This document shows positions 44,301 to 55,600 of a stretch of 64,000 nucleotides of DNA, in pieces (within the stretch, counting starts at the first letter, position 1; each line of letters starts with the position of its first letter). Below the pieces are notes generated by a model that worked only from the letters and a program-made list of their open reading frames with translations, was not told where the DNA came from and did no database searches. The position numbers were made by a program, and so were the translations under genes. Source of the DNA: Tretioscincus oriximinensis. Taxonomy: Eukaryota; Chordata; Lepidosauria; Squamata; Gymnophthalmidae. The stretch lies in assembly GCA_022410635.1 (NCBI GenBank), contig JAJVDF010000430.1:110763-174762 (forward strand), written 5' to 3'.

Positions 44301-45301
44301 TTATTCACTTCAGTTTATTTGTCCTTATGTTCCAAGCTCACCTTACATTGGCTACTACTGGCTTGACTTCATGATTGATTGGTCAGCTGTTAATAGCCAT
44401 TTCCAAGCTGTTATTGGCTTTCTACTGGATCCAACATAAAACTGCAAAAAATATTACTTCTCATCTGTTTAAATGTGTTTTATTTAAACATTTGTTTTGA
44501 CCCACTCTGAGACCGTTGGATGAAGGACAGAACACAAATGTTATAAATAAATTAATAATGCTGACTTTAAATTTCAAAGAAAAGATGGCTAGTTAGCCAG
44601 CATCTTTAGCTGAATATGCGAATATACACAAGATGGTATTTTCCCAGGAAGTTGATGGGCTCAGATTCCCCCTATTAAACTTGAAGTTAGTATTTTCCCA
44701 GTTCTTGAAGAGACTATCAGAAACATGGTGGGAGGAAAAAAAATAATTTACCTTTGGAATGCCCAAAATGCCAAATCAAATTTAGACACAATTTCCAATA
44801 TTCTTCCCGTCTCTTCCTGGTCAATAGTGCAGAATTCCAGGCCATTTCTTCATTTTGGCTTCAAACCATTTTGGAGAACATTAAACTTTGTTGGACTCCA
44901 CAGCACATCATAGCGTATATAGAAAAAGTCAGTTTCTCTCCAAGTTATTTGTGTCAATTTGATGCACTTGTGCACAGGTGAGGTGGATGCCCAAGCACAG
45001 GTATGAAGACTCAAAATAGCAGCCTCTGAGGTCAGTAGTGGAGCTATCTATCCCCACAAGGAACACCAGCATTCAGGCTGTCCTCTGCATGGCTGACTTA
45101 CATTCTAGCCACTCAGATGGCTGGTGCTGCCATTCACAGAATGCTTGTAAAACATGAAGTATCCTGAAAGTTTCTGGGCATACTGCTATTACAGTACGAT
45201 TTCACATGGTTTATTATTTTAACTATACAGAATTTCCTTGGGAAGTCTGATAACATGACAAACAATTCCTGATATCGAGGCTACCTGCGATTGCATTAAC
45301 A
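44301..45301. other. Intergenic sequence, nothing recognised
   Basis: There is no exon-like or repeat-like signal that I can name. Confidence 0.4.
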
Positions 45302-45412
45302 CCTTTACTTTAGATCATCTTTCATTCAGTCCTGATAAATGGGACTTGGTCTGTTTTCCATGGACTAAACCCCATTCTTTGAGGCTGAAGACGAAGATGA
45401 TCNAAAGTGAAA
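45302..45412. mobile_element. Hairpin-forming foldback element
   Basis: 'actttagatcatctttcatt' with 'cagtcctgataaatgggac' pairs with 'ccattctttgaggctgaaga' and 'cgaagatgatcnaaagt' around 'gtctgttttccatggac'. Same architecture as 40735. Confidence 0.5.
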
Positions 45413-45626
45413 TGAGTTAGCAACTTGAGTGCAGGTCAACAACATAACATACAACAGGTGTAAACATACAGCAGCGGCATGAGAATCCATACTACTAACA
45501 AGAAAGGTATAGACGAGCCAAATGGGCACACAACATGTTGAAGTGGGGTTGCTGCTGGGGGGAGGGAGGGAGGGAGAAAGAAAGAAAGGGAAAGGCTAAG
45601 ACAACAGTTGTTGCCTACTGCTGGAA

Positions 45627-45971
45627 GTGCAGTGTGATGGGGGCTGGTTGTCCTGTTTGCGCAGTGCTGTCTCGTTGCCACACCTGTCCTGGCTGCCAGT
45701 AGCCTTCAGGACTCAACCAAAGCACATAGGCTACTCGACTGCTACAATATTGTTGGACCCAAAACTCCTGTGCCATGGATGCTCAACCAATGACAGACCG
45801 TATTTTGGATTTCTGGTGGGATTCATTTTGCTGATCACTTTCACAGGAGAAACGTCACCTAAATATTGTGCCAGAAAGTGTTACTACCACCCGAACCTTG
45901 CTGTATTTGTTTTGAAACCAAATAAAAGTGTAAGGATGAAACCAGCATATAAATCAGGATCCAGCACGTGA
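45627..45971 (+). other. Open frame of 114 codons with an L2-type fragment
   Basis: The text HLSWLPVAFRTQPKHIGY at about 45680-45735 resembles the L2-type ORF2 word LxWLPVxxRxQFK, so this part is a retroposon fragment. The remainder, including a hydrophobic FGFLVGFILLITF, matches nothing I know. It is unlikely to be a gene. Confidence 0.4.
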
Positions 45972-47531
45972 GAATATACCGAGTTAGACAGAAGGTATAA
46001 CGTATTTTTTTTATTAAATATGTAAAAAGATAAACGCAAATCAAGTTATTCACATATTCAGAGACCAAAAAAGTCTACTCTATCATGCAACAATTGGTTG
46101 GTAACAAACGATCAATACATTTGAATAAGACTTTTTGCATCTATGTCATTACTTATCTATTTATAATGAACAGTACATATGTTTACATTCCTTTCAGTTT
46201 ACATTTAATATATAACCAAAGCTTTATGGTGTGCTATTTTAATAAAAGTAATTACAAATGCATATTAAACTGTAACGGAATTACAGGGATACTCACCGTG
46301 TGTGTGTGTGTGGAGTCTACTTTCCCTTTGCAGAACCTNTCACTCCCCTCAGCACATCTGAGCAGATCTGTGGATGTGGTTGCATGCACATTAGGCGCAC
46401 ACACGTGAATTCCTCTCTTGCCTCCTAGGCCAGTCACTTTTCATCATCAAACAAGAAGTAGCGCAATGAAGAAGGCCAGATATCCAGTTACTTCGCTCTT
46501 CTGCCATAGATACATGGCTGTGAGACTAGGGGGCGCAGCAGTGTTGGTGGGAATTATCCGAGAACAAAAAACCCTGGAAAAGCCCAAAAAGTGCTTCAAA
46601 AGGAAGTGATGGGAAAACACACTGCGGAGGAAAACATTAACACAGGCACAACTGTGTTGACTGTGATGCATGGATGTACGTAGGGCAGTTCAGAAAGTTT
46701 GTAATGGCCTCAAATTCCCTTTAATCCCAAGGGAATATTTGGAGGCAGTGAAACTAAAATAATTAATTATGAACATGAACATTTCAGAATGAAATATGCA
46801 TATCTTCTTTCAGTTCTGGATCAAGAGAGTATATTACATCTTCCTGAATGCAACTCTGTTACTATGTATAAAGCCTTTAAGTGAAAGCCAATCACTTTTG
46901 CTAATAAGTGATTTAAGAATCCATTCATTTGATTTTCCTAACAGTAAAGCCAAGTGGGGCAAGCTGTAGAGCCGTTTTGAACCTGCAAAGATCAATCACA
47001 GTTTTATTGACTTAAGATAATTACACGAGGGGAATGCAAAGTTGTTTGGACGTTAAAGTACATTGCACATACTGCCTGAGCTGTGACTAAATAATAACCT
47101 ACTTCTCCGCAAAAGACTTCAGCAGCAAGAAACAACAAATGCAAGACTTCATTCATTTACAAACCACCACCATTACGTTCGTCAGGGACATTGTGGACTT
47201 CAACCATGTTGGTTCATACTCCACCAGCTGTTTGCTACTTACTGTGCTTGCTTAGCTGAAGAAAAAGATTATTCGGCAACCAAGTAATTAAACAGCAAGC
47301 TACAAAATTAGATCAGAGGAGAACTTAAAAAACGTGCAATGTAGGTTTAGGCAAAAAGGACTGATGTGTGGTATTTCTATATAAACTGCCATTACTTAAG
47401 CACAAGATTAACCAGGGTAATACTGAAAGCCACGGAAATGTGTGTTCTACAAGTGAACATTTTGTTTGTTCAAGCTCCGCCAGTCTATATTATTCCCAAC
47501 TTGTGTGTCTCCTAATTATCTTCAGCTAGAG

Positions 47532-47897
47532 CAGAGGTGGGGAACCTAAGGCCCGAGGGGCGGATCTGGCCCATGGAACCATTTGCTCAGGCCCATGGCA
47601 TGCCCCCCTGCAGAACCATTAGGTTTCCCTGGTGAAATAATGGTTCCTCACTTTGTTAAAACATGAAGTGAAATACAAGAGGATGGAAGGAAGCCCAGGA
47701 GGGAGGGAAATGAGGATGTCAAGAAAGGGTGTGAGAGGGGGAGAGAGCTGGAGGTAACTGAAAAGGCCATGATTTTGTAGACTTGTATGGGGGATGGCTG
47801 TGGAGGAGGATGCCTGGGCAGGCAAGACTGGGGGCCCTTAGGTGATGTTACAAACATCCAATGGCCCCTGGCAGAAAAAAAGTGTTCTCCACCCCTG
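47532..47897. mobile_element. hAT-type MITE with 8-bp target duplication
   Basis: The ends CAGAGGTGGGGAAC and GTTCTCCACCCCTG are inverted repeats in the hAT style. The flanks AGCTAGAG (47524-47531) and ACCTAGAG (47898-47905) form an 8-base duplication with one mismatch. The body of 366 bases does not code. Confidence 0.78.
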
Positions 47898-48584
47898 ACC
47901 TAGAGATTGGCTTGAGCCTCCTCTGGGAGGAAAAAAAAAAGTTCAATGAACACTACAATTCAAACATGACTGTAAAGATTTGAGGAAAATCTTTGAATGC
48001 TTGTGCTAATAAATATTTTGTCATGCTCCATCTTACCGTAAAATGCATTTTCCCTTGACATACACAAGAGGAAAATGGAAACGGTATATTTTTATAATCC
48101 TCTATATCAATTATAGGAGCTTAAGCCCAGTGAGACCTGGTGGTGCATACATCAGTGCCGAAATCTCAAACTGCAACAATATTTGATTGAGCAATGAATT
48201 GGAATTGGAAAATAAAAAGCGAGAACATTTCTCATAGCAAGGAAACTGTCACAAAGCTCTTACGTATGCACCTTTCAGAAATAAAATATATACTGTGCTA
48301 CTTTCTAACATGCTTTGGTGTACAACATCTGGATGATTATACTTCATGGTGTTCAGCATCAAGGTTAAGGGGAAAGGTTGCTTACATCTGTTTTACTCAA
48401 AAAAGGAAAATAAATATAATTTGCATGTTGTCCTAATTGTGTCCCCATCATTACACCAACTAAGGTGAACCACTTCACCATGACATGTGAGAAACATAAC
48501 AGAGCAGCACTTTCTGCTGAAAGAGATGCCCATATAAATAGTTTTGAACAAATTACAAATGTATCATACTTAAGACGAAAGGAA

Positions 48585-48627
48585 AAAAAATAAATATATA
48601 TTTATATTTATATATATATATATATTT
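48585..48627. repeat. AT-rich microsatellite
   Basis: TATATT/TA repeats lie about 280 bases downstream of the MAPRE2 stop codon in transcript sense. Confidence 0.8.
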
Positions 48628-48903
48628 TTAAAAGCTGAACAGATCTCAAGCAGCCCAATAGTGATGATGCAGTGGTAGAAACTGGGAAGAAAGTCTGGAG
48701 ACCTTCTCAGGGAACATTCTGATAGACTTCGGCAAACAGATCTTGGCAAATGATGGATACAATATGCAGCAAGTGGCTGACACAATGGTACATTTATGTT
48801 AACGGCAGACAGAGTGATTGGTTTCAAGTCTGAGGCCTCACACGTCCCATTCTTCAGAAGAAAGTTCCTGCCTAAAATTAAAAGTAGCAAATGTGCTAAT
48901 TGA

Positions 48904-48975
48904 TCAGTATTCTTCTGGCTGCTGTGGCTGTTCGTGAACCTGTTCCTCACTTTCATGTTCTTCTGTCTGGCTCTC
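48904..48975 (-). CDS. MAPRE2: MAPRE2 last coding exon
   Basis: After acceptor actcacag it reads ESQTEEHESEEQVHEQPQQP then EEY and TGA. The terminal EEY is the conserved EB-family signature. The tail is rich in Glu and Gln, as in human MAPRE2. Phase 0 at the acceptor. Confidence 0.94.
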   Translation of the reverse strand, partial: ESQTEEHESEEQVHEQPQQPEEY

Positions 48976-51900
48976 CTGTGAGTTTTAAGGGGAGAGGGGN
49001 AAAATTAACATGCTTTTATCATTGTATAAATTAAATATACACTGTATAAATTAAATATTAACATGCTTTTATCGTTGTATAAATTAAATATATAAATTAA
49101 ATATCCATTCACAAAGGCAGTACCGCACATTCAGTACTATNATACTGCTGCAAAAACTAATGGAATTTGAATATGTATGCAACCAGACATTTCTGTAGTT
49201 AAAGCAACACCAAGAAACATTACTGTGATGACAGAAATTGCTTCTGACTTTATCTGCCAACTCATGCAGAACTTTTTCCACACAATGGTTTCCTCCAAGA
49301 TTGTCAGGGAGGAACAGAATAAGAAAGTGTTCAAGCAGAGGCCTCACACATAGATATTTTTAGTGTTGTTTATACATAGTATCGGCATTCAGTTATGACA
49401 CTTTACACCATCAAGAAAGGCCACATAACCCTACGTTTTAACAATTAATTTTATTTATTTATTTACATTTCTATACTGCTCCATATCCAAAGGTCTTCAA
49501 GACAGGATTAGACAGGTTTATGGATACTGAGTATAAATGGGTACTAGGATGGATGTCTGGATGGAGCAATAGGTAGTGCTCCTGAAATGCCATTTGCAGG
49601 GAGTCATGAACAGGTGCATATTTTGCTTTCCTCTGTTCGGACTGCCCAGGTGCATCTGGTGGGCCTCTGTGTGAGACAGAATGTTGGACTAGATGGGCTC
49701 TGGCTCTATGTCTCAAGGGCGATTAGTAATAAAAACCAAACTAATATATTAAAACAAAAATATTTGAAAGTAGGGAAGAGCAGTTTTTTTCAGACAAAGG
49801 CCAGGTTAGAGAGATGCATCTTCAAAGATCTTCTAAAATAATACAATGATGGTGACCTGAAAGGGGGGCGGGGCGGCTGGGGACCTATGCCCCAGGTTCC
49901 CACTCCATTTACTGTTGAAAGGGGTGGTGCAACTAGGAGGCCCCTCCTGCAGATCTTAAGGCACAGGCAGGCTGATATGGGAGAAGGCCTTCCTTTAGGT
50001 ACTTGGAGCCAAGGTGATTTAGGGCCTTATAAGTTAAAGTTACACCTTGGATTGGGCTTGGTAGTAGATTGACATGATAAGCCTGGCCATTGAGAGAGAT
50101 TGTACAGTTAAAAGGGCTTCCTCTGCAGATCTTAAACCATGGGCAGGTTGATGAGGGGAGAAGGCATTCTTTTAGATATTTGCAGTCCAAGTTATGTAGG
50201 GTCTTCTAGGTTAGAGTTAATAACTTGAATTGGGTTCTGTAGCAAACTGACAGCAAGTGCAGCTCTTTCAAAACTGGTAGGATATGTGCCCAACCGTAGC
50301 AACAGGTTTTCCCACAAACCCAATAATTTCATTGGTGAATCCTAGCGCTGCTCCCTTCCTTTTGAATGTTGATTTTTAAGCACATAAAAACTTCTGCAAA
50401 ACTGTATAGTTTTCCGTTTTAGAAAAGAGTGTCAAAGAATACCAAACATTAGAAAGTTCCAGAATATGAACCAGTTCTTTTTACTGCAATAAAACGAACC
50501 ATAGTACTGAGTTTTGTTTTTGTGATAATACCTACTTTGCCCAATTTAAAACAAGCACCAAAGAAAGCTTACAATCCTGCTGTTTACCATGTGAAAAAAA
50601 ACTTCTCAATTGTCCTTGGGTTATCAGAATCTTAGTTTGAAGTAACAAACTGCTATAGTGGTTAATTCTTTTACTTTAAATGCCCAGAAGGTGCAATGAA
50701 CATACCGGTGATTAACACAATGTTAGAGGATTTNTCTTTTCACTGCAGGGAACAGCATAAAGCTACTTCATCTCAGTAAAAAGACCTCAAATGCCCGTAT
50801 AATACTCTGATTACTGAAGAAAAGAAAAAATCTGGCCCAATAATGTTACAAAAATATGAGCCAAGCAGGAAAATCCACGTAATATGGGAAACCCCCTGAA
50901 ACCCCCCCCCCAAAAAAGTTCCAAAATAACAAATTGGGCAAGGATAGAAAAATCCTCCTGATGTGTGAATTACATTTATAAGTAGCTTAATAAACTAAAA
51001 GTTTTTTATAAATATACAATCTGCCATTATTGGAAAAACTTTATTTGCTAAAATGCCAAGTTGGCATTGCAATGAGACTAGCGAGTTTATATATTTATGG
51101 TGGACATGTACCAAAATTCAGAAATACTAGCTTCTTAGGACTATAATAAGTACAACCATGCGAAGAACCATAAATTGGAATATTGAAAATTGCTTATTCC
51201 TACAATTCAGTTGATTAAACCAGGGGTTCCCAACCCGTAAATTGAGACCTCAAATGAGGTCATGAAAGCTTTTTAGTGGGGTCACTGAACAAGGGAGAGC
51301 TATGAAAATTGCATCCTGCACATGAACAGTAGTCAAAATTAATGTATCAGTGTCATGGATCTGCACATGCGCAGTATCGGGGTCATGGGGTCACAACTTG
51401 AAAAAGGTTGGGAATAACTGATAGTCATGCAGCACAGTCAGAGTGCTTGATTGGAAAGATGGAAACAAATGGGCTTTAAGTAATTGGATTTATTATATCA
51501 TGGACTATTATGAAATTTGAAATGATAAAACATCAAAGAATGTTGTATGATGGGGTAAGATCTAATTCTGATATAAGGAAAAAACGGGCCACGCTGGTTA
51601 TATATATTTCAATGAGAATGGGCGGCCTGTATAGGAAAAGGAATGTGAAACTATNTTTCTTATACTTGCAAGATGGGTACGCTTATTTTTGGGGTGTGTT
51701 TTTCAGTTTGTATTGGATGCAAAAAAAGTGAAAATGACAACTTGTTTTCTTTTGAAAGCACATGTTATACACTTTCTTATAATTAAAAAAACAGCTACTG
51801 TGGACTTACATGTTCTTCTGAAGAATAGAGAACCTCCATTAACCGCTGGACGAGGTCATTATTTTCCTGCCCATGTTCTTGACAGAGAAGTTCTATCTCT

Positions 51901-54777
51901 CTTAGCTTCCCAAAATAGAAATCCCGTTCTTTCTCCACACCTTCAAGTGCAATTTTTAATGAATGTACCTGAAAACAAATAGTTTCTAATTATTGACGTT
52001 TGCAAGATCAGTGTGTTTCCACAGTCTACAATTTGAATCCCTAGTAATTCTTGTCACAAACAGAAACAAACATTTATCCATAATCAAAATATTCTTTTGC
52101 TTCACATTTGTATTCCTCCACACCTGACTTAGTATTGATTATCACCTTTAAAGTAGTTGAGCATCTTTCCCAAACAAACAGGGCATATCTGATGAGGAAC
52201 TCTTAACAGAACCTTTTCAACATAACCTAAATTATTGGCCTTCCTACACATAGTCAAAGTCTGCTTCACCACATGTATTTCATGCCGTTCAGCAAAGCAG
52301 ATGATGGAAACTGCTAAGCAATCTTATCCTTCAAACTGAACTGCTTGTATTTCCTGTTAGCGGTTTTGTCTTCTAGGCTGTTCCACTCCAAAAGGCAGGA
52401 CCTAATTGTGGATTTCCAAACGCATTAGTATTATTAGCTCCAAGAGATTGAGTTACTCCAAAAAATTTAATGGCAACAAAAACAAAAGAACGTTGTCACT
52501 ATGAGTTTCATAATACCGGGCAAAGTTAACAATTTAGATTGTGAATTTGATATTGTTTGCTTAATTCAGTTCTTTGGGAGGGCTCGGGCAACATGCAGTG
52601 GGTGCCCAGAAAGGCATGGAAAATGAGTGAGGGTGCTTCCTGGCCTCCTTCCTTCTTCTTTGCTACAAGATGGGAAGAGAGACAGTCCAGTATAGTGGTT
52701 ACAGTGTTAGTCTCTTATCTGGAAGGTTCCCAGTTTAATTCTGCACTCTCCCACAAAAGGTAGCTGGGTAAGCTTGGGCTAGTCACATTTCTCCAGAGCT
52801 CTCTCAGTCCCACCTACTACACAAGGTGTCTGTTGTGAAGAATAGAAGGTTACGTAAACCACTTTGATTCCCTTTAGGTTGAGAAAAGTGGGGCATAAAA
52901 ATGACTTTTCTTTTGTAGTGCTGTCCTCTCGGGGCTATTAAAGAACATACACAAAATGACCAATTTCCACGTTCACTTCTTCTATGTCCCTCAGCGGTTC
53001 CAGTGGTAAGCTTCAAAGTTGTGAAAATTCAATGCTACTTTCAGAAAATCTATAGAGGTTTCTAATTAGATCAGACCACAGGGAAGATCGTTTCCTAAAT
53101 TAAAAAGGGGAAAGATAGGAATTCTCTGGAAGCAGAATTAAATTATGCTTTATTATATAGACAAAGAATCCTGGCCAGCACAAAAGGCAATTGTGCAAGT
53201 ACATTTCTGACTCCATCCACTGTATCAGACATCCCTTTAATCCAGTTAATAGGAAAACAACAGAAGCACTGTATTCATCCACACCATTGCTAAATCTTTC
53301 CTTTCGAATATCTCTCTGCTGCTTTTTAAAATTGTTTTAATGCCATATCGTTTAGAAATGGGTTTTAAAAACAGAAATCCCACCTTATAGACATTCCAGA
53401 AGGATAACTGAATTATTCTACGGCATCAAAACCAACAAAGCTTTCTGACATCTTGCAGTAAATCTGTCATGCAAGATTTTCATGTAATAATTCCATTATA
53501 AAGTGTTTTGGATATGCAAAAATGTCCCAATTCAGTACCTTGAAGCAGAGATATTATTTTCATATTCAGTTCAGGATTTAATCTTTTGCATAGGCCAATG
53601 AAGATCAAGGGTTAAGGTATTGAGCTTGCATGTGACTCCAGAGAAGGTCACAATGCAGATAAGAAATTGAGTTCCTCTATCTACTTCCTTGCCCTGATCT
53701 GTAACATGGAGGGAGGCAGGATTTCACTATTCCCNGTGTTGTAAAAATGGATATAAGCAGTGTCTTGCTGGTTTGCTTAATCTACCTATCTAATCCAACA
53801 GATTGTTTTTATCAGATAAGGGTAGGGTGTCAAAAACAAGGCATGAAAGCACAGCAACAAACNGGTGGTGGGAATCATATGAGAATCTTGTACGCTTGCC
53901 AGTGTGTCATANAGCAACGTACAAGAAAAACACCGGGGCTGGAAGTGCCATTGTTGTGATATTACTCTCGGCCCCTGCTTCCAGAAAAGGCGCCCCGGGG
54001 GCAGAAGGGACATCACTGTGAGATTTTCTGCTGGATAACTCCCAGCACTGCCACTAACAGTCATCTCACTGCTCAACTTTGCCACTGAACTACACAGCTC
54101 CAGTACAAAGAAGCAGCAGATATTGACATGACTTCTGAATGGTCATGACTCACAAAGATCTGACCATTCAGGAGTCTAAAGGAGACCTCTACAACTGTTA
54201 CATTTCTTGCTGTAGATTTGCCAGGCAAGTGTTGGATCAGAATCATTCCCTGAAAACACTCAGAACCAAGCCAAGTCATTCCAGTCTGTCTAGAAAGGGC
54301 AGCTGCANCAATGACAACCAGAACTGATATTAAGGTACTACAGGTGAAACCTGCAATAACAAAATTCACGATATAACGANTAAATTTGAAAATCCTGGTG
54401 CAATTCCTTCAGCATCAGAGCAGCTGGCTTTGTCCGCTTACCTTCAGAAGATCCTCCCCAATGTTGGCTGCCTTCATAGTGCCCTACAGTGTGCATGAGC
54501 GGTCAGTGTTTGGCACGAGTTCCGAACGGCGCAGGAGAAAGGTGAGAAAACCTTACTGGAACTCCCTAAGGCACCTCAGTGCANCCTGAAAATGGCGCCC
54601 TAAGCGCTACTGCTGCTGGTGAACCTAAGCGCGTTACCTGTTCACTGAGCTGTATGACTTGTGTCTCCAGATCTTTGTCAGATTTTGATGTGGAGCTGCT
54701 TGGGGGCGTCTTTTTTGCTGATGACGGACGAGATGGAGTAGAGCCTGGTTTTGAAGCAGGACTGGATTTGGCAGCGC
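48904..54777 (-). CDS. MAPRE2: MAPRE2 (EB2) microtubule plus-end binding protein, C-terminal three exons
   Basis: Joining 54777-54638, 51968-51810 and 48975-48904 on the minus strand gives about 122 C-terminal residues of roughly 327. The linker AAKSSPASKPGSTPSRPSSA leads to the EB homology coiled coil (SDKDLETQVIQLSEQVHSLK; EKERDFYFGKLREIELLCQE; HGQENNDLVQRLM), and the acidic tail ends in the EEY motif that binds CAP-Gly proteins and tubulin tyrosine ligase partners. HGQEN and the linker fit MAPRE2 and not MAPRE1 or MAPRE3. All introns are GT-AG. The calponin-homology exons were not found up to 64000, so the upstream intron exceeds 9.2 kb. EB2 tracks growing microtubule ends and acts in cell reorganisation and mitosis. 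Confidence 0.95.
48976..49443. other. MAPRE2 last intron, nothing recognised
   Basis: The words 'tgtataaattaaatat' recur at about 49024-49095 as a short tandem duplication with 'aacatgcttttatc'. Nothing else. Confidence 0.45.
49444..50280 (-). mobile_element. L2-type LINE, ORF2 C-terminus and 3' end (minus), two partial copies
   Basis: The tail is at 49444-49490 (TTTA repeats, actgctccatatccaaaggt). 49713-50075 and 50085-50280 each carry the minus-strand ORF2 words: TYKALNHLGSKYLKEGLLPY at about 49975-50040, and GHILPVLKELHLLSVCYRTQ then FKLL at about 50225-50285. The duplication of the ORF segment may be two insertions or a tandem duplication. A CR1 is nested at 49490-49712. Confidence 0.65.
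49490..49712 (+). mobile_element. CR1 LINE 3' end nested in L2-type element
   Basis: 'agacaggattagacaggttt' to 'gactagatgggctctggc' is a well preserved CR1 3' end. The L2 text 'ggtct..caag' is broken on its two sides (ggtcttcaag / tgtctcaagg), suggesting a short target duplication. Confidence 0.8.
50281..51220. other. MAPRE2 last intron, nothing recognised
   Basis: It is AT-rich with no named repeat. Confidence 0.4.
51221..51420. mobile_element. hAT-like MITE
   Basis: The ends CAGGGGTTCCCAACC and GGTTGGGAATAACTG form imperfect inverted repeats of the hAT kind. At 200 bases it does not code. A clean 8-base duplication is not visible. Confidence 0.6.
51810..51968 (-). CDS. MAPRE2: MAPRE2 penultimate coding exon (EB homology domain)
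   Basis: Fifty-three codons, VHSLKIALEGVEKERDFYFG then KLREIELLCQEHGQENNDLV and QRLMEVLYSSEEH. FYFGKLREIE is the conserved hydrophobic-groove segment that binds SxIP partners. Acceptor gttttcag, donor GTAAGT, phase 0 both ends. Confidence 0.96.
51969..52681. other. MAPRE2 intron, nothing recognised
   Basis: There is no named repeat or coding signal. Confidence 0.4.
52682..52925 (+). repeat. Sauria-SINE-like SINE, full length
   Basis: Head 'agtatagtggttacagtgtt', body 'agcttgggctagtcacattt', 'ctctctcagtcccacctact', and the BovB-like tail 'gattccctttaggttgagaa' with 'gtggggcataaaaatgac'. Confidence 0.82.
52926..53859. other. MAPRE2 intron, nothing recognised
   Basis: There is no named repeat or coding signal. 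Confidence 0.4.
53860..54060 (+). repeat. Unclassified dispersed repeat (GGAAGTGACATCA family)
   Basis: 'ggaatcatatgagaatcttg', then 'ggggctggaagtgccattgt', matches the minus strand of 15960-16115. Diverged. Confidence 0.45.
54061..54637. other. MAPRE2 intron, nothing recognised
   Basis: A small imperfect mirror 'gaatggtcatgactcacaaa' / 'gatctgaccattcaggagtc' lies around 54135-54178. Nothing else. Confidence 0.4.
54638..54777 (-). CDS. MAPRE2: MAPRE2 linker and first part of EB domain exon
   Basis: After acceptor ttttctcag: (G)AAKSSPASKPGSTPSRPSSA, KKTPPSSSTSKSDKDLETQV and IQLSEQ, then donor GTAACG. The Ser/Pro/Lys-rich part is the disordered microtubule-binding linker. DKDLETQVIQL begins the coiled coil. 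The exon starts in phase 1. Confidence 0.95.
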
Positions 54778-55254
54778 CTGAGAAAAGGAATGAAAATTAT
54801 TTTTGAAATGAAAGAGCCACAGCTTTAAGGCCAGAATTGTGGATTCAAGGTGTGAATCCCTTTAGACGGGTCCCCAAGTCATCTTCCAGTAGGCAGGAAG
54901 CACGTTTCTGGTATTGCAGATTTGGGGTGGGGGGGCAATCCTAACTCTAGCTGTGGTACTGGCTGGCAGATGTTGCTTGAAGGGCAGAGCCCTGAGCAGG
55001 CTGGGTAGAAGGGTCTGCCCNCTGTCTNGACTATACTTCCCAGCAGCCCCTGCCACCAGCAGCCCTCCTCGCTGTAGCTTCTACTGCCAGCCCTGCTGCA
55101 ACTTTCTGTAGCTGCTGAGCATCCAAACTTTTATAATGAGCAATTGTAATATGAAAAATGGCATAAAAAAGCAGGCANAAATACAACTAAAAATCATGAA
55201 ACGGAAAAAGAAATTCTACTGGAAATAGAGAAATTGGAAACTGGTGATTTGTGA
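54778..55254. other. MAPRE2 intron, CpG-poor GC-rich patch
   Basis: 54930-55110 is GC-rich with 'actatacttcccagcagccc', a promoter-like or repeat-derived word also seen in part at 1940 and 57065. No coding signal. Confidence 0.35.
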
Positions 55255-55600
55255 TTGATGACAACCAGTACCCTGTCTATAGATTTTTCAAAACTGCCCA
55301 GGTTATTTACAGTTCTGTCCTGCTCTGTTCCAGAATGTCTCAGGGTGATTAACAATAATAGCAAGTTACAAAACTGACATATTAAAAACAAAAATGCCTG
55401 AAAAAGGGGAGGGAAAGCTGTTTCTTTCATTAAAAGCCAGATGTGTGTCTTCAAGGATTTTGCATCTGTANAGTGGTGATGCTTGATGCATCACTGGGGA
55501 GACTTCCAAACTCTGGGTCCACTACAGGGAAAACCCTGTCCAGGATTCCCATCCCCTTTGCACCTGAGAGTGATACACAGGAGGGTCTTTCTTATCATTA
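55255..55600 (-). repeat. L2-type LINE 3' part (minus), diverged
   Basis: 'gaatgtctcagggtgattaa', 'caaaaatgcctgaaaaaggg' and 'ccagatgtgtgtcttcaagg' parallel 49715-49830. Confidence 0.5.

Larger units (their letters stand above)
46010..48903 (-). other. MAPRE2: Putative MAPRE2 3' UTR
   Basis: From the MAPRE2 stop codon to minus-strand AATAAA signals at 47003-47008 and 46010-46015 the sequence is mostly free of LINE and SINE insertions. This fits a long 3' UTR of about 1.9 or 2.9 kb. It contains a hAT-type MITE (47532-47897), a GT run at about 46299-46312 and an AT repeat at 48585-48627. The true end needs transcript data. Confidence 0.5.

Noticed and set aside
48904..54777. Assignment to MAPRE1 or MAPRE3
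   Set aside because: The linker AAKSSPASKPGSTPSRPSSA and the HGQEN word after LLCQE fit MAPRE2. MAPRE1 has a different segment after ELICQ, and the tail differs from MAPRE3.
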